Assembly (NCBI RefSeq): GCF_000516985.1
Contig: NW_006917092.1
Location: forward strand, 2,930,619 to 2,994,618
Reading direction: 5' to 3'
Source: Pestalotiopsis fici W106-1
Taxonomy: Eukaryota; Ascomycota; Sordariomycetes; Amphisphaeriales; Sporocadaceae
Length of the DNA stretch: 64,000 nt
Shown here: positions 1-10,179 of the stretch, in pieces
Position numbering within the stretch: the stretch's first letter is position 1
Layout of the letters: every line of letters begins with the position of its first letter
The notes under the pieces: model-generated
What the model was told of the DNA's origin: nothing
Seen by the model: the letters and a program-made list of their open reading frames with translations, nothing else
Database searches by the model: none
Position numbers and translations under genes: made by a program

Positions 1-1584
1 TCAGCCGAGGATCAGGGGACAGAGTTGACAATTGCCGAGCACACCTTCGATACGCAATTCCCATTGAATATCAACGATAGCGACATCAGTCCCGATATGA
101 CGGACTTTCCTAAGGAACGAGTTGGGGCTACAGACATGACGTTTTCCCTGATCCGATACGAAATCTGCAGCCTCGCTCGAAGATTGCATGCTGCCAGTAA
201 TCCAATGAACCCATGCCCCAGGGACACACAGCTGTCATTGGAACAGCGCGAGCAGATGCTCCTCGAAATGTATGGAAGAGTGGAGGATCGTTATTTGAAA
301 CCTTGCAACGACCAAGATGGTGACCTACTCCACTGGGTTGCTGCTGCTATCGCACGCCTGATCATGGCCAAAATGAGTCTGATCATTTATCAACCAATCC
401 TATTTCCCGCCAATGGAGAGGACATTTCACAAGAAGTACGCGACAGGATATTCCTCTCCTCTACCGAAGTCGTAGAATACAACCGCCTGCTCAACACGGA
501 GCCAAAGTGCAAGCAGTATCGCTGGCTATTCCAAACCTATACCCAATGGCATGCAGTGGCCTACCTCCTGCTAGAAGTCTGTCGCCGCCCATGGTCCAGC
601 TCAGTAGAAAGAGCCTGGCTGGCCTTGAGCAACTCCTTCAGCGACACGGACCCGGATGAATTCCAGAAGCTTGCCCAGCACAAGGGCGTATGGTTACCCC
701 TAAAGAGACTCTTGCTCAAGGCCGGGCGCCATCGGGACGAAGAATTGGCCCGGCTGCAAGCAGATCCCGAGGTGGCCCAGCAACTTGAGGACAGTTCTTA
801 CAAGACACCATCGGCAACGTTTTCCAACCTTCCCAGTACAGTGCGAGAGACAATCGCGCAAGACCGCTGGCGTAAGTTGGTTGGTCTGCCAGTCCCAGAA
901 CGAAAACCCCATGGCTTTTGCTTCAACAAAGATGTTCCTACATCAAATACTCAAACTCAGGCACTGCCCGAGGCCCAGCAGAATGGTCAACCGCAACCCA
1001 ATGCCCAGCAACCTAATTTCACGCAAACAGATCTCGATTATATAAGTGGCGTTATGACACAGCCAGAGTTTAACCCAGCTGACTTTTGGTCCGTGGCGTT
1101 TACCGAAGGCTCGGCGAATATCGCTAGGCAAGCAATATTTGGCAATGGCATACAGACAGGCACCTTGCCAACGCCTCAGCAGCCACAACCACAATCAGCG
1201 CCGTTAATGCCACCGGCGTTAACAAGCAACGGTAGCCCCATCACAAGCAAAGGTGGAATCGCGTTTCCCCGCGACAGCTCGTCTACTCCTGGCAATATGA
1301 TTACACCTCAAACGGCGGGAAATACCCCAATTAATCAACCTGCTGTGCTGTCCCAGGCTACTGGCATGATTGATGACAATGCCCCACCATGGTTGTGGCC
1401 GAATGCATGGAAGTGGAATGATACTGATGCAAACAGCAACATGCTTGCTAACACACAAGACGTGGACGTCAACATGGAAGAAGACTTCAACTGGCAAGAT
1501 TGGCAGCAGAGTATTCGTGGGTTTGAGCTAGATGCTGGTCTTGGGTCAGGAATGACTGGAGGCGGATTTTCAGGCGGCGTCTAG
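1..1584 (+). CDS. Zn2Cys6-type fungal transcription factor, C-terminal part (5' truncated by window edge)
   Basis: The frame is open from base 1, so the gene begins outside the window; the TTG at base 25 is not a real start. The first residues (SAEDQGTELTIAEHTFDT) match the segment after the middle-homology region of fungal-specific transcription factor domains. Next comes a helical part (roughly residues 40-290) with the pattern WLFQTYTQWHAVAYLLLEVC and a following RRPW, common in this large regulator family. The last 220 residues are Gln/Pro/Asn/Ser-rich and end in an acidic, Trp-rich tail (MEEDFNWQDWQQ), as expected of an activation domain. The Zn2Cys6 DNA-binding domain would lie upstream, out of view. 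No intron is needed in the visible part. Target genes cannot be inferred. Confidence 0.88.
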   Translation, partial: SAEDQGTELTIAEHTFDTQFPLNINDSDISPDMTDFPKERVGATDMTFSLIRYEICSLARRLHAASNPMNPCPRDTQLSLEQREQMLLEMYGRVEDRYLKPCNDQDGDLLHWVAAAIARLIMAKMSLIIYQPILFPANGEDISQEVRDRIFLSSTEVVEYNRLLNTEPKCKQYRWLFQTYTQWHAVAYLLLEVCRRPWSSSVERAWLALSNSFSDTDPDEFQKLAQHKGVWLPLKRLLLKAGRHRDEELARLQADPEVAQQLEDSSYKTPSATFSNLPSTVRETIAQDRWRKLVGLPVPERKPHGFCFNKDVPTSNTQTQALPEAQQNGQPQPNAQQPNFTQTDLDYISGVMTQPEFNPADFWSVAFTEGSANIARQAIFGNGIQTGTLPTPQQPQPQSAPLMPPALTSNGSPITSKGGIAFPRDSSSTPGNMITPQTAGNTPINQPAVLSQATGMIDDNAPPWLWPNAWKWNDTDANSNMLANTQDVDVNMEEDFNWQDWQQSIRGFELDAGLGSGMTGGGFSGGV

Positions 1585-2480
1585 GCAGCAATCTCGTTTG
1601 TATGTTTGTGCGTGTGTATGTATGAGAGAGAGAAAGAGAGAGTCCCGGTACTTTCCTCTGTGACAGTCGTCAAGTATATACGGGGATGTGGGTCTGTTGA
1701 CGGACCACTATTGGTGGTACATGACGGATGATATGATGCTTTACCTGGCGTGAGGTAGGAATGATACCCTTGTTTATTAGCTGCAGTCATATTTTTTTTT
1801 TTTAGATGGGACGGGATATTGGCTGGGATAGAGGAGTCTAAGCAGTTCTGATTGATTTTCAAGACGCGTTTGCTGGAATCCTTCTCGCACGAGCATGTCG
1901 CGTAGTCATGTGCTTGCAATCTATGGGAGGGCAGTGAGCGCTCTTTGAATTGAGCCGAAGTCCGGCATTTACTACCAGATCCTATACCCCTCGGCAAACT
2001 CGGACTTCGGGCTGGACCCACACCGCAATGGATTATATGGTGTCCCAATCTGGTAATAGGTAGTTGGCTTAGTATACAGCTTCTGAAAGTGTGTGTTGCT
2101 GGAATAATGATCTGATCAGCTCGAGATCAGAACTCGAAGATTGGCCGACTCCGTGATGTAGTGGCCCGGGGTCAAGCTCACCTGCAGTTATTTCCTGAGT
2201 TTAGTTGGTTCACTGTCAGCATGAGACAGCCATCCTAGCTCCTTTACAATGACGGACATTTGCCGTCTCATCACCGCCATAACACATCAAGTCATTACTG
2301 TGCAGTCAAGAAGTCTTTGGAATCTGGAGCCAGACAAATCGTGATTCATTGAAAAATTATAAGAGTCGGCTGTTTCCAATGTTGATTGCCAGTAAGTGAG
2401 CTTGCATTAGAACCATTTCGAGATCGCAAATTAAATCCACCTTCATATTTATTCTCTCGATTCGATATAAACCAAACATC
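1585..2480. other. Intergenic region between regulator and SDR gene
   Basis: About 0.9 kb with no supportable gene. It holds a GA-rich tract near 1624-1641 and an A/T run near 1791-1803. The last part is presumably the 5' leader of the SDR gene. Confidence 0.6.
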
Positions 2481-3504
2481 ATGGGATTCGATTATTCTTC
2501 CCTCCCAAAGGACATGCTGATCAAGTCCTGGCAATTCACCAAGACGGTCCACAGCGATGTCTACCCTTCCGTGGACCCGACCATGCCCGAGTTGAGCCTC
2601 GCGGGCAAAGTGGCCGTCATCACGGGAGCCAGCCGCGGTATTGGAGCGCGAGGTTTTGCTCCCGCCTTTGCCCGCGCCGGCGTCAAGGGCCTCGTACTCG
2701 TCGCGACCAATGCCGCAAAGCTGCAGGCCGTGGCCAGCGATGTGCACAAAATCAACCCGGCGGTCAAGGTGCTGTGTCTGACGGCCGACGTCTCGGACCA
2801 GACACAGGTCGAGGCGGCGTTTCGCGAGGCCAAGAGCACGTTTGGGGCGGCGGATATCCTCGTCAACAATGCCGGCGTGAGCCTCGAGACGCTAGGGTGT
2901 CACTGGGCCGACGAGGATCCGCGGGTCTGGTGGGATAATTTCCGCGTGAATAGTCTGGGATCGTACCTGGTTACGCGCACCTTTCTTCGCGAGTTGTTGC
3001 CCGCTCGCGATGCTCCGGCTACGGTTATTAGTCTCACTTCGGGTGCGGCGTTGAGTATTGGATCTCCCTTCGTCCATGGTTCGTATTGTATCTCCAAGCT
3101 GGCGGTACAGTCAATGGCTGTGGTAAGTCATGTTCCTCTTTTTCCTTCCTTCTTGATTTGTCCTCTCCATGTATCAAAGAGCAATTGAGCAATTGACTAA
3201 TATGAATCTACAACAGCAACTGGCCGCCGAATGCCCAAACATTACCTCGGTGGCCCTCGACCCGTACCTGGTCGATACAGACATGTTGCCAGAACACTTG
3301 CGAATGTTTGACCGCGTGACGCCCGAGCTCGTTGGCGGCACCGCCGTGTGGCTGTCGCACCCGCACGCCAAGTTCCTCACCGGCCGAGCCATCATGGTCA
3401 ACTGGGACGTGGATGAATTGGTGGCGAAAAGTGAGGAGATTGCCAAGGGCAAGCAACTACAGATGGAATTCGTGGGGCCCTTTGGAGCGCACCTGTTTCA
3501 GTGA
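2481..3504 (+). CDS. Short-chain dehydrogenase/reductase (SDR), two exons
   Basis: Exons 2481-3122 and 3217-3504 are joined across a 94-nt intron (GTAAGT donor, TGACTAAT branch, CAACAG acceptor) in phase 0, giving 309 residues. The classical SDR marks are visible: TGASRGIG at residues 48-55 for NAD(P) binding, NNAG at 129-132, a TSGAA serine (S187), and Y202-x3-K206 (YCISK). An N-terminal extension of about 40 residues precedes the Rossmann fold. The family uses NAD(P)(H) to oxidise or reduce alcohols and ketones; the substrate here is unknown. No biosynthetic neighbours are present to suggest one. Coding GC is clearly higher than in the flanks. The ATG at 2481 is the first in frame and lies just before conserved sequence. 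Confidence 0.92.
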
Positions 3505-3685
3505 GCTTTTGTAGATTGGCTTGCATGATGGGGGCTCGTTCCCCTTTTTCATTAGTGTTTGGCTATATGGGTGATAGGAAATAAGAGATGATGGGTAAAA
3601 ATCGACCGTAGATACCTATAGTTAAATCTATTTGATATCTTAAATTTCTTGATGAGCATCGGAATGACACCATGGACGGAGGAAT
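3505..3685. other. Convergent 3' spacer
   Basis: Short A/T-rich spacer between the tail-to-tail SDR gene and the minus-strand gene that follows. Confidence 0.6.
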
Positions 3686-4896
3686 TTATTTTCCCTCAGC
3701 CCAGAAGCGATCCAGTGCCTCTTGCCTTACCTCGTAGGCCCAATGGTGACAGGTCTGGTGAACGACAGGACTGACATCGCCCTTCCCGCCGTCTACATCG
3801 TCGTCGTCGTCATCATCAAAGACGCTTCGGATACCGTTTTGGACGTACTTTTTGAGAAGTATCCGCCTCCAGCGACCAGTTTCGCCGACGCACTTTTTCC
3901 ATCTGGATATTTGGCGGTCATCATCGGGACACCTGCGGCCCACTACGACTTGCGAGTTAGTGGTCGGGCCTGGATAATGCACATATATGTGCTCATATAT
4001 ACTAATCTTGAGGGGGGGCGAATGATGTCAGACACAAAACGCAAGATCAACTTACTCCAGAACCGGCAGTACCACTGAAACCACCCTCGTACGTCGTAGC
4101 TGTGATTAATCCACTGCAAACAATCAATATTGGTCATCATTTCTCAAGACAAGCCAAATCAAATAAAAGGGCCACCTACGCCATTGGCCTCCCACTCCTC
4201 GATGCTCTGACCACAAGCCTTTCCATACTTGTTGACGCTCTCATCGTAATCAGGACTCGTCAAGTAGCGCGCAACGTCGAGCCCCTGGATCCAAGCATCC
4301 GGGAGCTCTCGCCAGTCGTCCTCAATGGTCGTTCGTAGGTGCCGCGAGTAAAGCGGCCGCCAATACGAGCCCCCGAAGCAACCCTCGCGCATGATCTCCT
4401 CGGGCGACTTGTTGGGTGTAAAGTCGAGATGCGACTCGAACCGATACGTCCCCACCACATGGTCCCGCGTCGGCGGGGGCGCCACCGGTGTCCATGATGC
4501 CCAGCCCGCGCGGAGACTGTCCAGGTCGGGACGCACCACCTCAGTTTTATCCTCGGGCGAGTTTTTGTCGTCGGCCGTAAAGCTTGCAGCCCTCTTCTTC
4601 ACCCGAGTTGCACCGTCCTTCCTTGCCGTGCTTTTACCGCGAGGCAGAGGCCGCTCCGGCTTGGCGCTTAGTGCATCCTCGTTGTAAGTCGGACGCGCCG
4701 CCGACGAGGCGATGCGCGCCGATGTGCGCACCGGTTGGCCCGTCTCAAACTTGCGTCGCTTCGCTGCCGGCCGCGTCTGCTGCTTGCCGGCGTCTTTCTG
4801 ATCCAGATCATGCCGCTTGAGTGGCTCCACGTCCTGCAAGAGGGCTTGGTTTTCCTTGATGTTTGCAAGGCGCCGGTCTCCAAAGGATGTGGCCAT
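3686..4896 (-). CDS. Conserved fungal protein of unknown function (343 aa, three exons)
   Basis: Minus-strand exons 4896-4180, 4113-4056 and 3942-3686 join in frame (717+58+257 nt). Donors are GTAGGT and GTAAGT; acceptors are TTTGCAG and GTCGTAG. The N-terminal 130 residues are basic, low in complexity and begin with a helical RRLANIKENQALL segment. The conserved half carries FGGSYWRPLYSR, DDWRELPDAWIQGLDV, a NKYGxxCGQSIEEWEANGW run that spans intron 1, YDVRGWFQWYCRFWMGRRC spanning intron 2, GRWRRILLKKY, and VSPVVHQTCHHWAYEVRQ near the end. I recognise this set of motifs as a recurrent fungal family but know no established function. A seven-Asp run interrupts the domain near residue 300. The single-exon reading of the first exon alone would lose a third of the protein. 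Start chosen at the ATG in context CTCAATGGCC. Confidence 0.88.
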
Positions 4897-6228
4897 TGAG
4901 TGTGGGATGTTCTAATATGCCGATTGAGTGAAAATGATGAGAAATCATATACTTCACGTAGTCCCTTGAAAAACAAAGTGCTGGTTGTCTTGTCGCGACT
5001 GAAGAAAAGGCAATGTTCAATTGTCTGTCTATACTGGCTCATTGTGAATACGTCATAGGCTAGCTTAGCAACGCGAACTGCCAACGCGCACGCGCACCAG
5101 TCCTTGTTCTTGTTCCCATCAATAGCCTGCTCAGCAGTTATGTTGAGCCCTTTGAGCAAGAATAGCCATGGTATACTAGGAGTAGGGCTTTTCGTCTCGC
5201 TAAAAACAAAAAATGATAAAGACATTATATCTTAACATGAAGTGACATGGAATTTTTATAGCTATTCTTCAGTGAGCCGTACTGCATTGTACATCTGCTA
5301 CGTACGATATACCTAACCTAGGTATTTACTGTCAATCTTCCCGCAAATCTGAATGGCCAGCGTAGAGTCTCAGGAATTCCACACGATTATAATATTGATA
5401 GAAAAGAAGAGAATTATATATGCCAATCAATGTATATTTGAAAAGAATAAGCTATATTTTGCAGACTTGATGCGAGCACAAAATACCTGAAAACTGCCCA
5501 TTGTGATTTATGGTGGATGGAATGCCTGGTCTGTGCGGCCCTTGCTTGCGCTGCCGCCTAATAACGAGAAGTCGCGACTGAGCTTCTGGGGCTAGCTCCA
5601 ACTTCGAGAAAAAGAAAAGAAGAAGAGAGAAAAAAAGTCCCGAAATCCAAGTCCCCTTTTGTCTCGGCAAGACACATGCCACGAAACATCTCCTCAGTCA
5701 TTTGCAATAGACTTCATTCAAAAACACATGGCAGCGTGCGACCTGAGGGCATTTCCTCCGTTGTTGTAGCGTCATCTTGTCATTAGTGCATCTCTGCCCG
5801 TCTTCCCATCTTTTCGCCCGCCCCGGCATAGGCACTCACTCATTGGGATTCTTGTGCTCGCCGCGTTTCTGAAACGAGCCGTCCGACGTTGGCTCGCGGG
5901 CCTACCCTGAGATCTGCCGTCCACTTGCTTGGGAATGATTACACGACATACCTACCATCAGCTAGATTCCTCTTTGCCGCAACGGGAAAGCCTTGGTTGC
6001 TGCAGTCGTACCCTCTTAAGGTGCCACTTCGTGGACCGCTACTTTGGAGTACATCGCCAGCTGTCCCGTCGTTCCACACGCGAAGCACAGCCAATATCGT
6101 ACCGCGACGGTATTTCCTTGTAGCTTGGACTCCTCCAAGTGGTTTCTCTACTTATCGTATCCCTTTTGCCGTGCTTCTACTGGTATCCCCGGCAGCCGCG
6201 TGCCCACTCTCAGTAGACAGACCACACC
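4897..6228. other. Divergent intergenic region upstream of the conserved protein and XLF genes
   Basis: About 1.3 kb. The two flanking genes point away from each other, so both promoters lie here. The ORF at 5889-6374 has no ATG and overlaps the XLF start in another frame, so I read it as leader sequence. An A/G-rich tract lies near 5610-5636. No other feature seen. Confidence 0.55.
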
Positions 6229-7888
6229 ATGGCCTTGAATCCTGCGAATTGGAGGCCGCTGCCGTCCTTCCAGAATGTCCCACCTCTGCTGGTCCGCCCG
6301 GTCTTCACCTTGCAGTCGTACAGTGTTCATGTCACCGACTTGGCCAACCTCTGGGTGGAAGACCTAGACCGTAAAGGCATTGGCAGGCGCAGCCTCAATG
6401 AGGATACAAGCATTGATCCGACAGAGGGCCCTGATCAGATGCGCATGCTTCTGGCCAAGATTCAAGCCGCATTGGATCCTTCAGCCCCAGACCATGACCA
6501 GACGAGCATCTCCATCGCGGCATTGCCCAAGGACGATGACATGCTCCTCGCCCTTACCATCACGTGTCAACTGCCCGATGGATTGAAGCCTCTGGTGTGG
6601 ACTTTTCAAATGGCCAAATGTCCCACCACTTCAGTTGCTCCCGAGCTTGTACTGCCTTTGATGCAAAAACTACAAGTGAGGACTCAGCAAGTTGACGAGT
6701 TCGTCAACTTGCTGAAAATCAAGGACGGAATTATTGATAAGCTCATTGATAAACTCGACCATGCAGGCATGGGCCTAGAAAACGTCTGGAATGTTCTCTC
6801 GAGCAAGCGGAACCCCTCTAGAGACTATGCAGAGGCGAAAATCACAGGTCTGGCGCCCTTTCAAGAAGCCACATGGCGAGATCCGGATTCACCAAGTACG
6901 GATGAGTTCGACAGCATCCTGTCGCTCGCTACGAATGCCCATGTTGGGGCGGAAAACTCGAAAGACCCAGAGACTCGCCCGTCTGATATTCTTGGTGACT
7001 GGTGGGGGAGCTTAGGCACAAAACCTGTCAAGTCCCTCCCACGTACGACCCCAAGCAGCGGCAGCACCGTGAAAGCGGACGTGGCCCATGAGAAATCGAG
7101 GCTTGCTGCAGATTCAGACACCGACACGGATGACTTTCAGGTCCAAGCTACACCTCCTCATCTAGCCTCCGCCCAGAAACGTAACACAGAGGCAGATCTT
7201 GATGCTACGACGGATGACGACGGGGACGCCATTCCGGACAGTCATCCCGTCGTGACTCGACCGGCCAAGTCCAAATTGGGTGGTATCGGAAAAAGGCAGA
7301 CTGCAGCTTCTCCTCCTGCAGCACGATCTCCACGAAAAACTACTGTTGACGCAGATGATACTGCGTCAGAATCCGAAGAGGAGCCGGCAAAAATCTCCCA
7401 CTCGACAGCAAAAGACTAGTCGCCTAGGCATGATTGGGAAGAAGCCAGAACAAGAAGGCAACAAGGCAAAACCTCCACAAAAACACCACGGTGCGAATGA
7501 TGATGACAACACAGCCTCAGATTCGGAACGAGAGGAGCGGGGCAAAAGTTCTTCACCGGCACCTCCACCGGCTGAATCGTCACAGAGGCGGAGAATAGGA
7601 GCAATCGGACGAATCGGCGGGATAGGCGGGATAGGCGGGCAGGCTTCCGCCCAACCCGATAGGAAATCATCGACGCCCGATCCACAGCCGACCGAGTCTG
7701 CAGGGCGAAGGATCGGTGCTATTGGAAAGAGGAAACTCGACAAGGAACCAGAGTCTGCGGCCACTAGTAAAAGTCCAGATGATTCGGAAGATGAAGAACA
7801 GCGAGCTGAGCGAAAACGAGCTGAACTGGCAAGAGAGCTCGAGCGCAAAGCCAATGCCAAGCCAACAAAGAAGAAACGGAAGTTTTGA
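6229..7888 (+). CDS. XLF: XLF/NEJ1-like non-homologous end-joining factor with an apparent frameshift
   Basis: The N-terminal head (residues about 1-135, starting NPANWRPLP and containing VTDLANLW and SIDPTEGPDQ) and the following coiled coil (about 140-175) match the XRCC4-like factor family, which works with Ku and DNA ligase IV in double-strand break repair in the nucleus. The first frame stops at 7417-7419 after 396 residues. The second frame carries the rest to 7888 and ends in a basic KPTKKKRKF tail resembling the C-terminal Ku-binding motif. Short repeats of the form (R/K)(L/I)GxIG(K/R) occur in both frames, showing they belong together. Removing one A from the A5 run at 7389-7393 would join them into about 552 residues. 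A 64-nt intron at 7345-7408 (weak GTTGAC donor, CGACAG acceptor) would also restore the frame. The start ATG sits in ACACCATGG. Confidence 0.85.
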
Positions 7889-9702
7889 GACACCATTACA
7901 TTTGACGAATCATACACAAAGTTCGAAATGGGCCATTCACCCTTTGCAACATGAGTTCTCGTTGAAATGATGCAACACCTAGCCCACAAAGAGGCCCTAT
8001 CCTTGCTTGGACCATTTCTGTATCACCTTGAATTTGTACCAGGATCTTGGAAGGCTTCCATGCCTGTTAGTTACACGCGGAAATGCATATGTGACTGAAG
8101 CGCAAATCAACGGATAAAGTCTTTTACGAAGTCATTGATCAGTTGTTGGCTCATTTGACTACGATACTTGTAGGCGGTGTGTTTTGCTCTATGATGAGGC
8201 TACAACGAGGACTGGATGCTGGAACGCATTTCCAGGCCTAGTGCGTGCAGCGGGAGCTTGCGTCTTGAGGCGGATGAAGCATGCTGTATCGCCGGGAGGG
8301 CGATTCCTTCATCCATTCAGTTTTACACTTCGCTAAAGTCGTGTGTCCGCCTTGCTGTCGCCTTTTGGGCTGGGCGACCTACGGCGGCGTCCCCCGCCAA
8401 TGATCACAGCCCAAGAGCTCTGGGTCCTCGTCCTCTTGTACCGTTTCACGAGTGTTGTCACTGAATCTCTGCGACGGCTGGTCGCTTTGGGTCATGTACG
8501 ATATATTGCCTGTACCATTTTTCGAGGAGGCCGGCCACCCCGACAAGACAATTTCTGACAAGACGGTACTCTGGTCAGTCTTTCGATGCCCGATGCAGCC
8601 ACCCGGTCTTTTGCTGGGATATGGGCAATTCATTTTGAAGATTATAGCATGGGTAATTGACGTAACTTTGCGGTTCTCTGGTATAATCTGGAGGTCCAAC
8701 ATGCGATCAGAGAATCGAAGCCGCTCGCCAGCCATTGCCAGAAATAAGTATACCACAAAACGGGAAGTGTCATTTTTCTAATCTCGGAAATCTTTGGATA
8801 AATTTGCCGCGAGAGTCAGAGTTGAAATTAGAGAAATAAATGGCACATCTCATGGAAGAGACGCTCAATACTGAATGGTTGTTGGCTGGGTGTGTAACGT
8901 TTCCCAACCTCAACACAGAAATCCCAAGCCAATGTACAGAAATAAGAATGACAAAGATCAGCCGAGTCCTCTCGGCCGTGGATTTTAATAACAGCAAGAC
9001 TTGAGAAATTTGAAAATAGATGATGCCCTCAAAAGGCTTAGGGACAAGGGCATTCATTGATTGGAGCCGTGTTTTCTGCTCCGATCCCGCAAGGGACATT
9101 GAGATGATCTTCAAATGCAGTCGTTGATATGCCAACAATTTCCAGAGCTGGTCGAAATTTCACATGACCATCACTGACACACACACCATGTTGGATGAGC
9201 TAGCTACTTGACACTCGAGGCAATTGCGGCGCTATCGTACACGAGACGTGATGAATCGTTTGCCTGAACTTTTATTTACGACAATTACAAGCTGCGTCGA
9301 TTTAGCATTGACCGTTAGATTTGAAACAAGCAGTCGGTCGCCATCTGCTATCAACTTGAGCTGCTGTACTACTAGAACAGCTATTGCCTGCCCTTATCTT
9401 TTCATCAATTGAGCGTGTGTTAGGTGTGTCAAGAGAAGAATCCGTCAGCGCTTATTACGTGAGGTGTCTTGCACCTTCCGTGTCCCCCCACTTACAGTGG
9501 TTTCTTTTTTCTTCAAACTCTTAAGAGTGCTTAAACAACAATCAATTGCTCTCTAGGTCACCAACACAACACAACATCAATCCTCATTAGGCACACAATC
9601 GCCAGCCTCGGTGAATCATTATCTGATAGCAACCCACAGTAGACGCCAGAAAACCACCATCTCACCCCAAAACACCCACACAGGCAAGCGCGTCCCAAAA
9701 AA
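7889..9702. other. Intergenic region, 1.8 kb
   Basis: No ORF with coding character on either strand. The last 200 bases before the cupin gene are rich in CA/AAC (CAACACAACACAAC), typical of a fungal 5' leader. Confidence 0.6.
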
Positions 9703-10179
9703 ATGGCTGCAAACACACGCTCAGCTCAGGACGTCATTGCGGCCCTGAACCTCTCCCCGCATCCGGAAAAGGGCTATTTCATCGAGACGCACCGCGACGG
9801 CACCAACGGCACGGCCATTTACTACCTGCTGGAAAAGGACGCGGGGCGGTCGCACTGGCACAAGGTGACCAACGCGACCGAGATCTGGCACCACTACGCG
9901 GGGGCCCCACTCCGGCTCGGCCTGGCCTGGGACGACGGCGCCACGCCCGTCCGCCACGTCGTGCTCGGCCAGGACCTCTGGCGCGGCGAGCGGCCCCAGG
10001 TAGTGGTGCAGGTCGGCGAGTGGCAGTGCGCCACCACGCTGGGCGACTGGACCCTCGTGGGCTGTACCGTGTCGCCTTCCTTTAGCATGGATCACTTTGT
10101 CATGGCCGACGAGGGCTGGGAGCCCAATACCGGCGGCACCGGCAATGACGACGACGACGCAAGGGCGGGCTCAAAGTAG
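9703..10179 (+). CDS. Cupin superfamily protein of the DUF985 (YML079w-like) family
   Basis: Single-exon ORF of 158 residues in the context AAAAAAATGGC. It shows the DUF985/Cupin_5 hallmarks in order: HPEKGYFIETHR (about residues 20-31), a YYLLEK strand, SHWHKVTNATEIWHHYAG (about 50-67) with the His residues that line the cupin pocket, GEWQCA (about 106-111), and LVGCTVSPSFSMDHFVMAD near 117-136. Length is normal for the family, which folds as a single cupin barrel. The biochemical role of the family is not established. The tail is short, acidic and probably disordered. Coding GC is far above the flanks. Confidence 0.92.
   Translation: MAANTRSAQDVIAALNLSPHPEKGYFIETHRDGTNGTAIYYLLEKDAGRSHWHKVTNATEIWHHYAGAPLRLGLAWDDGATPVRHVVLGQDLWRGERPQVVVQVGEWQCATTLGDWTLVGCTVSPSFSMDHFVMADEGWEPNTGGTGNDDDDARAGSK

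Noticed and set aside
2466..2471. TATAAA just before the SDR start
   Set aside because: Only 10 bases from the ATG, too close to act as a TATA box for this start.
5889..6374. 161-codon ORF before XLF
   Set aside because: No ATG start, overlaps the XLF start in another frame, no domain; best read as leader.
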